The notes beneath the pieces are model-generated. The model ran no database searches. It worked only from the letters and a program-made list of their open reading frames with translations, and was not told the origin of the DNA. Shown piece by piece: positions 1-5,449 of a DNA stretch of 7,493 nucleotides. This DNA is from Eubacterium sp. (GTDB lineage Bacteria; Bacillota; Clostridia; Oscillospirales; Acutalibacteraceae), in contig JAIDVA010000297.1 in the NCBI GenBank assembly GCA_029059925.1, positions 1 to 7,493 on the forward strand, written 5' to 3'. The number at the start of each line of letters is the position of its first letter. The first letter of the stretch is position 1. The position numbers and the translations under genes are program-made.

Positions 1-492
1 GATTTAAAGAAATATGATCATGTAATTTCTGCATTGGATTACAGAGATAAAATCTGCGGTTTTATTTCAGGCATAGATGAAATAAAAAATTGGGACAGGG
101 CAGATTTATTCCAATTTTATTATGACACAAAACCCCTTTACGGCAGTATTGACTGGGTTGGCAGTCTGATTGAAAAATCAGATATAAAAAGAACAATCCA
201 CAGGGATGCGTGTAATATCTATCATATGTGTGCTCATAATGCCATTCACGAAAAAAGTGACGATATTTTAAGAAACATTTTAAAAGCAGCAGTATATCTT
301 ATCAGAGAAAAGCATTTTTATGCCTGCGGCACATATATCAGAAAGGCAGCAGAGCTGACAGAACTTGCAGCCGATGAGGATAAAGAAATTTTATGTCTTT
401 ACCTTGAAAACAGTTCAAAGCTTAACCTTAATACAGCATCTGAAATAATTATGAACTGGTCAGGCAGAATAATTAAGGAAATCAATTTATAA
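1..492 (+). CDS. 3' end of an unrecognised protein, possibly nucleotidyltransferase-like (5' truncated)
   Basis: The frame is open from base 1 (starting DLKKYDHVIS) to the TAA at 490-492, giving 163 visible residues. The start lies outside the window, and the TTG at 34 is probably an internal Leu codon because no ribosome binding site precedes it. The visible part looks soluble and mostly helical, rich in Lys, Glu, Asp and Ile, with no membrane segment or signal peptide. The stretch FYYDTKPLYGSIDWVGSLIE followed by helices (residues about 40-140) reminds me of the region after the catalytic domain in DNA-polymerase-beta-type nucleotidyltransferases, where a Tyr-Asp-Thr/Ser-Lys-x-Leu segment leads into a helical substrate domain. 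The catalytic GS...DxD part would be upstream and cannot be seen, so this is a weak guess. No T-rich terminator follows; the next promoter begins about 20 bases after the stop. A functional link to the ABC genes is not shown. Confidence 0.75.
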   Translation, partial: DLKKYDHVISALDYRDKICGFISGIDEIKNWDRADLFQFYYDTKPLYGSIDWVGSLIEKSDIKRTIHRDACNIYHMCAHNAIHEKSDDILRNILKAAVYLIREKHFYACGTYIRKAAELTELAADEDKEILCLYLENSSKLNLNTASEIIMNWSGRIIKEINL

Positions 493-498
493 TTCCAA

Positions 499-510
499 AT
501 TTTGCAAAAT
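499..510. repeat. 12-bp perfect palindrome just upstream of the -35 box
   Basis: ATTTTGCAAAAT reads the same on both strands and ends 4 bases before the -35 box. It could be a regulator site or chance in AT-rich DNA. It has no T tract, so it is not a convincing terminator for the upstream gene. Confidence 0.4.
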
Positions 511-513
511 ATC

Positions 514-542
514 TTGCAATTGAAAATTTGTTGTGCTATGCT
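514..542 (+). promoter_or_regulatory. Sigma-A type promoter of the leader/ABC exporter operon
   Basis: A -35 box TTGCAA (514-519), a 17-base spacer and a -10 box TATGCT (537-542) preceded by TGC (534-536) make an extended -10 promoter. Transcription would start near 548-550. The placement fits the strong ribosome binding site and leader ORF that follow. It is the only good plus-strand promoter I see between the upstream gene and the transporter genes. Confidence 0.65.
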
Positions 543-570
543 GTTTTTATTGATTAATCAACAAATTTTC
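522..570. repeat. 12-bp perfect inverted repeat flanking the -10 box and start site
   Basis: GAAAATTTGTTG (522-533) is exactly repeated in inverse orientation as CAACAAATTTTC (559-570), with 25 bases between. The left arm lies in the promoter spacer and the right arm just past the expected start site, so the pair straddles the -10 box and is centred near 546. Only the right arm would be transcribed, so the symmetry is expected to act at the DNA level, for example as an operator. Confidence 0.55.
550..561. promoter_or_regulatory. Candidate operator: 12-bp palindrome at the transcription start
   Basis: TTGATTAATCAA is a perfect 12-bp palindrome lying on or just after the predicted start site and partly overlapping the right arm of the larger inverted repeat (559-570). 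Short AT-rich dyads in this place are typical repressor sites of MarR- or TetR-type regulators of exporter genes. No such regulator is encoded in this window, so the assignment rests on position and symmetry alone. Confidence 0.4.
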
Positions 571-571
571 T

Positions 572-581
572 AAGGAGGTGA
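572..581 (+). promoter_or_regulatory. Perfect Shine-Dalgarno sequence of the leader ORF
   Basis: AAGGAGGTGA is a full match to the 16S anti-Shine-Dalgarno, 7 bases before the ATG at 589. It is stronger than the site of the downstream ABC gene (GAGGTGAT, 773-780), which argues that the 40-codon ORF is really translated. Bases 577-586 are also perfectly complementary to 688-697. Confidence 0.8.
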
Positions 582-588
582 ACACATT

Positions 589-711
589 ATGACAAAGTAC
601 AGAGTTTATGCTTACGATTTTATACCCGCAAATCATGTTGAATCACAGAATTGGTTCGATTTTTATACCTTTTGCCGATTTGCTGATTGTGTTCACCCAC
701 ATAATCAGTAG
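589..711 (+). CDS. Short leader peptide ORF (40 aa) upstream of the exporter genes
   Basis: ATG at 589 to TAG at 709-711, 40 residues, beginning MTKYRVYAYDF and ending CVHPHNQ. It has a perfect ribosome binding site, a promoter about 50 bases upstream and an intrinsic terminator 17 bases downstream. The peptide is aromatic (Tyr4, 7, 9, 26; Phe11, 23, 25, 28, 31; Trp22), has Cys29 and Cys34, and has no hydrophobic segment. I do not recognise the sequence. Its position matches leader peptides such as BmrB of B. subtilis, whose translation controls readthrough into bmrCD. Lys3-Tyr4-Arg5 fits the +X+ pattern at which macrolide-bound ribosomes are known to stall. Its last 11 codons form a hairpin with the bases just past the stop. 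The alternative, a small exported peptide made for the transporter, cannot be excluded. Confidence 0.6.
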   Translation: MTKYRVYAYDFIPANHVESQNWFDFYTFCRFADCVHPHNQ

Positions 712-713
712 AT
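678..713 (+). promoter_or_regulatory. 15-bp hairpin covering the leader stop codon
   Basis: Bases 678-692 pair with 699-713 around the loop TCACCC (693-698). The core CTGATTGTGT / ACATAATCAG (683-692 / 699-708) is continuous with one G-U pair, and the outer five pairs include two more G-U pairs. The 3' arm contains the leader TAG (709-711). A ribosome ending the leader ORF would melt it, making it a plausible pause or switch element. It shares bases 688-692 with the alternative pairing to the leader ribosome binding site. Confidence 0.55.
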
Positions 714-727
714 ACGTGTATTTTTGT

Positions 728-760
728 GCACCGCCGGCATTTGGTCGTCGGTGCTTTTTT
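728..760 (+). terminator. Intrinsic terminator (attenuator) before the ABC genes
   Basis: GCACCG (728-733) pairs with CGGTGC (749-754). After one C-T mismatch the stem continues 735-738 with 744-747 (one G-U pair) around a 5-base loop. Six T follow at 755-760, then ATT. It ends 26 bases before the first ABC start codon and downstream of the operon's own promoter, so it must be read through for the exporter to be expressed. Confidence 0.8.
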
Positions 761-786
761 ATTAAATTTTTCGAGGTGATATTATT

Positions 787-2613
787 ATGTACTATCGCAT
801 TCTGCCGGAAGAAGAGGGTAGAAAAACGCCTGTCATAAAAAATATTCTCTATGCAATGAAATTGGCATACAAAGCAGACAAGCGATATCTTATCTGGAGA
901 ATCATAGGTGAAACAAGTGCTATCATTTTTAATCAATTCATTTTAGGGGTATTGTTTTTAAAGGTTCTTCTTAGTGTGATTGAAAAAAATGCTGATTTTA
1001 AAGACTACTTACAAACACTATTCCTTTTTGTTATTGTTGCTCTTGTGAATGAAATAATTGCCGTTTACGGTGACTACACAAGCCTTGTCGGAAGCAAAAG
1101 AACATATAAAACAATTAACAATATGATATTTGAAAAAGCAGCAAATGCCGATATAAGCTGCTTTGAAAATCCTGAGTTTTATGACAAATATCAAAGAGCT
1201 GCACTGATACTTACAAACGGTTATCTTGACATGTTCCTTTGGGATTTATCACAATGTATAGGCTCATTCATTTCACTTATATTTGTTGTCGGCGTCGTAA
1301 CCACAATTGATTACAGATATCTAATTTTTCTGCTACCTGTTATTCTTGTATTTATCATTGAAATCATCAAGAGTAAAGTGGTATATAAAAGAGATTTAAG
1401 CATGACCAAAAACAACAGGGTTAAGTCATATGTTCAGCGAACGGTATTTTTAAAGGATTTTTCAAAGGATATGAGAACATCAAATATCTTTTCGGTTTTA
1501 ATGAAAAGATTTGACAGAGCCATTAATGATAATATCAGAATACTTAGAAGCTATGGAATAAAGCTCTTCCTATTCAGTATGGTAAGCTCCTTTTTCAGCG
1601 AGCTGCTGCCAATTGCAGGTACATATGCCTTGGCAGGATATCAGTTCGCAGTTGCAGGAACATTAGGCATTTCGGGCTTTTCCGTTGTTCTTTCATCAAT
1701 AAATTCCGTTCGTCAGTCAACGCTTAATATGGCATGGGTGTTTTCCGATCTGTCGCAGATGGCACTGTATTTTCAGAATCTGCGTGATTTCTTTGATTAT
1801 GAGAACACTGTAATTTCAGGTAAAAGGGTTGCCGGAGAATTTGAGTCCATTGAATTCAAAAATGTTTCTTTCAGATATCCAAGTGCTGAAAAGTATTCGC
1901 TTAAAAATGTAAATCTTAAAATAAATAAGGGTGAAACGATTGCCATTGTCGGCATAAACGGAGCGGGAAAAACCACCTTTGTAAAACTACTTTTGCGTTT
2001 TTATGATGTAACAGATGGCGAAATTCTTTATAACGGAATAAATATAAAGGAATATAACCTTGAATCCCTGAGAAGCAGATTTGCGACTGTTTTTCAGGAC
2101 TGCAAAACCTTTGCTTTGTCAGTTAACGAAAATGTTATTTGCAGAGAATGTGATGAACAGGACAAAAAAGCCGCTGAAAAGGCATTGCTTCAAAGCGGAG
2201 TTTTTGACAAAATTCAATCCCTGCCCAACAAGGCCGACACTGTTCTTACACGTGAGTTTGATGATAAGGGTGCAGGACTTTCAGGCGGCGAAGCGCAAAA
2301 AACTGCTGTTGCAAGAATGTTTGCAAGGGATTTTGATATTGCTGTTCTTGATGAGCCTTCATCTGCTCTTGATCCGATTGCAGAATATAAAATGTATGAA
2401 AATCTGATTCGTGCAACAAAAAACAAAACTGTCGTTTACATTTCGCACAGACTTTCAAGTGCTGTTCTGTCTGATATTATATACGTACTTGGAAACGGAA
2501 CTGTTTTGGAGACAGGCAGTCATAACGAACTTATGAAAGCCGGCGGAGAATATAACAAAATGTTTTCTCTTCAGGCGTCCAGCTACAAATCAAAGGAGGG
2601 ATATAATGCGTAA
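787..2613 (+). CDS. ABC exporter half-transporter, first subunit (permease fused to ATPase)
   Basis: The product is a 608-residue membrane half-transporter with an N-terminal six-helix domain (about 1-330; clear hydrophobic stretches near 37-62, 76-98, 158-195 and 258-308) and a C-terminal ATPase. Visible motifs are the A-loop Tyr364, Walker A GINGAGKT (389-396), Q-loop Gln437, signature LSGGEAQ (498-504), Walker B IAVLDE with catalytic Glu523, D-loop SALD (526-529) and switch His554. All are canonical, so it should hydrolyse ATP. The segment FENPEFYDKYQRA (126-138) is typical of the type IV exporter family that includes multidrug and peptide exporters; there is no C39 peptidase domain. Its start has GAGGTGAT 6 bases upstream, and its end overlaps the second subunit by 8 bases, so the two probably form a heterodimer. 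The substrate cannot be read from sequence; a drug or peptide is likely. Expression probably depends on the upstream attenuator. Confidence 0.93.
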   Translation: MYYRILPEEEGRKTPVIKNILYAMKLAYKADKRYLIWRIIGETSAIIFNQFILGVLFLKVLLSVIEKNADFKDYLQTLFLFVIVALVNEIIAVYGDYTSLVGSKRTYKTINNMIFEKAANADISCFENPEFYDKYQRAALILTNGYLDMFLWDLSQCIGSFISLIFVVGVVTTIDYRYLIFLLPVILVFIIEIIKSKVVYKRDLSMTKNNRVKSYVQRTVFLKDFSKDMRTSNIFSVLMKRFDRAINDNIRILRSYGIKLFLFSMVSSFFSELLPIAGTYALAGYQFAVAGTLGISGFSVVLSSINSVRQSTLNMAWVFSDLSQMALYFQNLRDFFDYENTVISGKRVAGEFESIEFKNVSFRYPSAEKYSLKNVNLKINKGETIAIVGINGAGKTTFVKLLLRFYDVTDGEILYNGINIKEYNLESLRSRFATVFQDCKTFALSVNENVICRECDEQDKKAAEKALLQSGVFDKIQSLPNKADTVLTREFDDKGAGLSGGEAQKTAVARMFARDFDIAVLDEPSSALDPIAEYKMYENLIRATKNKTVVYISHRLSSAVLSDIIYVLGNGTVLETGSHNELMKAGGEYNKMFSLQASSYKSKEGYNA

Positions 2614-3337
2614 TAAAAGCAAAAAAGAGCATTCAATTATGTCAAATGTATTTTATTTCCTCGGCATACTTTTTAAAATATCCCCCGTACTTGTTATCGG
2701 TGAAGCCTTATGGGGTGTTATTTTAAATCTTCCGACCAAGCTGGTTTCAATCCTTGGTGTAAAATACATAATTGATGTTATCACTAACGGCGAAAGCTAT
2801 CATAAGGTATTTATTGCTGTCGGAATTATCGCAGCTGTTCTTTTCTTTGGCGAATTGATTGCTTGGCTTTTCAGAGAGTTTTTCTGGAACACGGAAAAAG
2901 AAAAGGTATACAAAGGACTGAATACAAAGCTATATAACAAAGCAAAATCACTTGATCTGGAGTCGTATGATAATCCTGAATTTTATAATAACTTTATTCT
3001 TACAATAGAATCCTCTTCTGAAAATATACAAAATATTCTCAATCTTGTAAGGCGATATGTCGGCGAATTTATTTCACTGCTTACAATATGTGCAATTGTA
3101 TTCACAATTGATCCGATATGCCTGTTAATAATAGGTGTAATTGTCGTGATTTTCACACCGATAAGTAAAAAAATAGGTAATCTCCAGATGCAAAGGCGAA
3201 TTGAAAACAATAAATATCACCGACGTGCAGATTATTTTGCAAGAATTTTTTACCTGCAGGATTATGCAAAAGAAGTGCGAATGAACAATATCAAGCCGCT
3301 TTTGATGAAGCGTTATATCAGGCGGCAGATGATGTAA
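2606..3337 (+). CDS. N-terminal (membrane) fragment of the second ABC subunit
   Basis: These 243 residues cover the first part of the transmembrane domain: hydrophobic stretches near 16-34, 66-90 and 152-188, and the family motif YDNPEFYNNF (121-130), equivalent to the FENPEFY of the first subunit. The last six residues (IRRQMM) are out-of-frame sequence. Alone it lacks the remaining membrane helices and the ATPase, so it should not be functional unless ribosomes shift frame. It is listed because an automatic annotation would show it as a separate gene. Confidence 0.7.
   Translation: MRNKSKKEHSIMSNVFYFLGILFKISPVLVIGEALWGVILNLPTKLVSILGVKYIIDVITNGESYHKVFIAVGIIAAVLFFGELIAWLFREFFWNTEKEKVYKGLNTKLYNKAKSLDLESYDNPEFYNNFILTIESSSENIQNILNLVRRYVGEFISLLTICAIVFTIDPICLLIIGVIVVIFTPISKKIGNLQMQRRIENNKYHRRADYFARIFYLQDYAKEVRMNNIKPLLMKRYIRRQMM
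3315..3319 (+). other. Frameshift point in the second ABC subunit
   Basis: The sequence reads CGTTATATCAGGCG. One extra base after CGTTAT, for example CGT TAT GAT CAG GCG, would give KRYDQA, matching KRFDRA of the first subunit. The region is not a long homopolymer. The nearby run of four T (3300-3303) is a second possible place, but a shift there would lose the conserved LMKRY. I see no convincing slippery heptamer, so programmed frameshifting is unlikely. Confidence 0.7.
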
Positions 3338-3399
3338 TAGAGAATCAGAAAAAGTATGTTGCGAAAATAGATGCAGTCTATTTTGTTCAGGAAACGGGT

Positions 3400-4398
3400 G
3401 TGCAGATTTTAGGCTTTATGCTTGTTCTTCCGCTTTATCTTGGCTACTGTGTAATAAAAACCAATACACTTTCCGCAGGTGACTTTGTTGCTACCTTCAA
3501 CAGTGCATATTCAATTGCCACAGCCTTTTCCTTTCTGACTGTGGGCGTTGTAAGAAATTTCTCCGAACAGGCAAAAATGATTGAAAAATACAGAGCATTT
3601 CTCAACGAAAAAAACAAGATTTTTGACGGAGAAAAAGCAGCAGAAATTACAGAGCCTAAGACTATTGAAATTAAAGATTTATCCTTTACTTATCCGGGTA
3701 ATGACAAGCCAACACTTAATAACATAAACCTTACTATCAAGCCGTATGAAAAAATTGCACTTGTCGGCTATAACGGCGCAGGCAAAACTACACTTACCAA
3801 CCTGCTTTTAAGACTTTATGATGCAACAGATGGTAAAATACTTATCAACGGCGAGGATATAAGGAATTGTACTGTAAACTCTCATCGTAATAGGTTTGCA
3901 TCCGTATTTCAGGACTTTCAGATTTTCTCCTGCTCAATAGGTGAAAATGTTGCGCTTGATATTAATCCCGATATCGGCAGAGCAAAACAGGCACTTAAGC
4001 ACAGCGGTTTTACAAAGGAATTGCCTAATGATATGGATACTGAGCTGCTCAGAGAATTTGATGACAGCGGCATTATGATGTCAGGAGGCGAAGCACAGAA
4101 GGTTGCAATTGCAAGAGCATTTTATAAGAATTGTCCCTATGTTATTCTTGACGAACCGTCAGCAAATCTTGACCCCGTAGCAGAGTATAATCTTAATCAG
4201 GCAATGCTTGAGGCTGCTGAGGATAAGACAGTTGTGTTTATATCTCACAGATTATCAACCACAGTGAATGCAGATAAGATATACGTTATGGAAAACGGCA
4301 GGATTATTGAAAGCGGATCACATAACGAACTGATGACTCAAAATTCAACCTACGCAAGAATGTTTAATCTTCAGGCTGAAAAGTATAGAATGGGCTAA
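3400..4398 (+). CDS. C-terminal (last helices plus ATPase) fragment of the second ABC subunit
   Basis: This frame is open upstream well past 3338, and GTG 3400 is only the first usable start codon; it encodes an internal Val in the restored protein. A weak AGGA (3389-3392) lies 7 bases before it, so independent translation is doubtful. From this start it would hold 332 residues: the last membrane helices, then a complete nucleotide-binding domain with a signature that reads Met-Ser-Gly-Gly-Glu instead of Leu-Ser-Gly-Gly-Glu. It is best read as the second part of the gene starting at 2606. Confidence 0.7.
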   Translation: MQILGFMLVLPLYLGYCVIKTNTLSAGDFVATFNSAYSIATAFSFLTVGVVRNFSEQAKMIEKYRAFLNEKNKIFDGEKAAEITEPKTIEIKDLSFTYPGNDKPTLNNINLTIKPYEKIALVGYNGAGKTTLTNLLLRLYDATDGKILINGEDIRNCTVNSHRNRFASVFQDFQIFSCSIGENVALDINPDIGRAKQALKHSGFTKELPNDMDTELLREFDDSGIMMSGGEAQKVAIARAFYKNCPYVILDEPSANLDPVAEYNLNQAMLEAAEDKTVVFISHRLSTTVNADKIYVMENGRIIESGSHNELMTQNSTYARMFNLQAEKYRMG

Positions 4399-4415
4399 AT
4401 TATTGTTTATCACAA

Positions 4416-4444
4416 AACACCCCCGACATAACGTCGGGGGTGTT
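4416..4444. terminator. Terminator between converging ABC and SPFH genes
   Basis: AACACCCCCGAC (4416-4427) and GTCGGGGGTGTT (4433-4444) form a perfect 12-bp GC-rich stem with a 5-base loop. It lies 17 bases after the ABC stop and 19 bases from the end of the minus-strand SPFH gene. On the minus strand the stem is followed by TTGTG, with TGTTTTG at the junction; the plus-strand side has a poor T tract. It probably serves both genes and is stronger for the minus strand. Confidence 0.8.
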
Positions 4445-4463
4445 CGCTTCAGCGGATTTAATT

Positions 4464-5387
4464 TTACTTCTTAACAGATTCAACTACACCCTCAGCAAGG
4501 CCTGCTATGCCCTGAATTTCTGATGGGATAATAATCTTTGTTGCCTGACCGTTAGCAGCTCTTGCAAACGCATCAAGTGCCTTGAGCTTGATTACTGCAT
4601 CATTTGCATCAGCCTCGTTGAGCAGCTTGATTGCATCTGCAGTAGCGGACTGTACCTTGAGGATAGCCTCAGCCTCACCCTCAGCCTCGCGCATTTTAGC
4701 TTCCTTAACAGCCTCTGCACGGAGAATTGCTGACTGCTTTTCTGCCTCAGCCTCAAGAATCTTTGATTCCTTGTGACCCTGAGCAACAAGAATTCTTGAC
4801 TGCTTTTCACCCTCAGCTCTGAGGATAGACTCACGGCGCTGACGCTCAGCCTTCATCTGCTTTTCCATTGCGTCCTGAATCTCTCTCGGAGGGATAATGT
4901 TTTTAAGCTCTACACGGTTAACCTTGATGCCCCATGGATCAGTTGCTTCGTCAAGAATAACTCTGATTTTAGCATTGATTGTGTCACGTGATGTGAGTGT
5001 TGCATCAAGCTCGAGCTCACCGATAATATTACGAAGTGTTGTCGCAGTCAGATTTTCGATAGCCGAAATCGGATTCTCAACACCATAGGTGTAAAGCTTA
5101 GGATCAGTAATCTGATAGAATACTACGGTATCAATCTGCATTGTAACGTTATCCTTTGTGATAACAGGCTGCGGCTTGAAGTCAACTACCTGCTCTTTAA
5201 GTGAAACGATTTTTGCAATTCTATCAATGAATGGGAACTTTACATGAAGGTCAGTGTTCCAAGTGTCGTAAAATTTACCAAGTCTCTCAATAACATATGC
5301 CTTTGACTGCGGTACAATTCTTACGTTTGATAAAACAAGTGCAATAACAGCGATAATGATTAAACCTATAATAATAAACAGTGCCAT
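4464..5387 (-). CDS. SPFH / band-7 (stomatin, QmcA-like) membrane protein
   Basis: The product is a 307-residue member of the stomatin/prohibitin group, close in length and layout to E. coli QmcA. It has one N-terminal membrane anchor (about 2-20), a band-7 domain (about 22-175) with VKFPFIDR, ENLTATTLRNIIGELELD and DPWGIKV (150-156), a charged coiled coil (about 175-245) built of 11-residue repeats starting with Ile-Leu at 188, 199, 210 and 221, and a C-terminal IIIPSEIQGIAGLAEGV. Such proteins form ring-shaped oligomers in the membrane that organise lipid domains and nearby proteases. The start is set by AAGGAG (5395-5400), 7 bases before the ATG. It is the second gene of an operon with nfeD, a pairing well known in bacteria; the two are thought to work together. 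Asp46 sits where Gly is usual in the GLH/GIH segment. Confidence 0.95.
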   Translation of the reverse strand: MALFIIIGLIIIAVIALVLSNVRIVPQSKAYVIERLGKFYDTWNTDLHVKFPFIDRIAKIVSLKEQVVDFKPQPVITKDNVTMQIDTVVFYQITDPKLYTYGVENPISAIENLTATTLRNIIGELELDATLTSRDTINAKIRVILDEATDPWGIKVNRVELKNIIPPREIQDAMEKQMKAERQRRESILRAEGEKQSRILVAQGHKESKILEAEAEKQSAILRAEAVKEAKMREAEGEAEAILKVQSATADAIKLLNEADANDAVIKLKALDAFARAANGQATKIIIPSEIQGIAGLAEGVVESVKK

Positions 5388-5449
5388 AAAATTTCTCCTT
5401 AATTCTTTTTATAATCGGGGTTAAACCCTTATTATATGTTTTTTACAAT

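Larger units (their letters stand above)
549..786 (+). promoter_or_regulatory. Attenuator-type leader RNA of the ABC exporter operon
   Basis: From the predicted start site the transcript carries a strong ribosome binding site, a 40-codon ORF, a long hairpin over its stop codon, an intrinsic terminator and then the ribosome binding site of the first ABC gene. Pairings I can trace by eye are: 577-586 with 688-697 (10 bp, perfect); 678-692 with 699-713 (15 bp including three G-U pairs, 6-base loop); 728-738 with 744-754 (terminator); and a possible antiterminator of ACC 667-669 with GGT 743-745 plus TGCCG 673-677 with CGGCA 735-739, around a 3x3 U loop. The first two exclude each other, and so do the last two. 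This is the layout of ribosome-mediated transcription attenuation. The mechanism is inferred, not shown. Confidence 0.6.
2606..4398 (+). pseudogene. ABC exporter half-transporter, second subunit, interrupted by a one-base frameshift
   Basis: The gene starts at ATG 2606 behind AAAGGAGGG (2592-2600), overlapping the first subunit by 8 bases. The frame runs to residue 243 and stops at TAA 3335, while the rest of the protein continues in the -1 frame to TAA 4396-4398. Aligned with the first subunit, LLMKRY (codons ending 3316) matches VLMKRF, and the -1 frame from there (QAADDVIENQKKY) matches RAINDNIRILRSY without a gap, so one base is missing at about 3315-3319. Restored, the product is 597 aa, close to its 608-aa partner. 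The ATPase half is intact: Walker A GYNGAGKT (3766-3789), Q-loop Gln (3910), signature MSGGEAQ (4078-4098), Walker B VILDE with Glu at 4153 and switch His at 4246. No other damage is seen, so a sequencing error or a very recent mutation is more likely than old decay. Confidence 0.85.

Noticed and set aside
522..570. CodY-like site formed by GAAAATT and AATTTTC
   Set aside because: The half-sites are in the reverse order and far apart compared with the known AATTTTCNGAAAATT motif.
608..838. Plus-strand frame of 76 codons across the leader and the start of the first ABC gene
   Set aside because: It starts inside the 40-codon leader ORF without a ribosome binding site, runs through the terminator hairpin and ends inside the ABC gene. 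The leader ORF at 589 has the perfect ribosome binding site.
643..936. Minus-strand frame of 97 codons opposite the leader and ABC start
   Set aside because: It is antisense to the terminator and to a confidently called gene, with no promoter or ribosome binding site and no recognisable protein features.
3298..3304. Programmed -1 ribosomal frameshift at GCTTTTG
   Set aside because: It is not a valid slippery heptamer in the reading frame (the P-site codon CTT would move to GCT), and shifting here would discard the LMKRY segment that matches the paralogue.
4582..5088. Ser/Ala-rich plus-strand frames opposite the SPFH gene
   Set aside because: Their low-complexity composition is the shadow of the Glu/Ala/Lys-rich coiled coil on the other strand.
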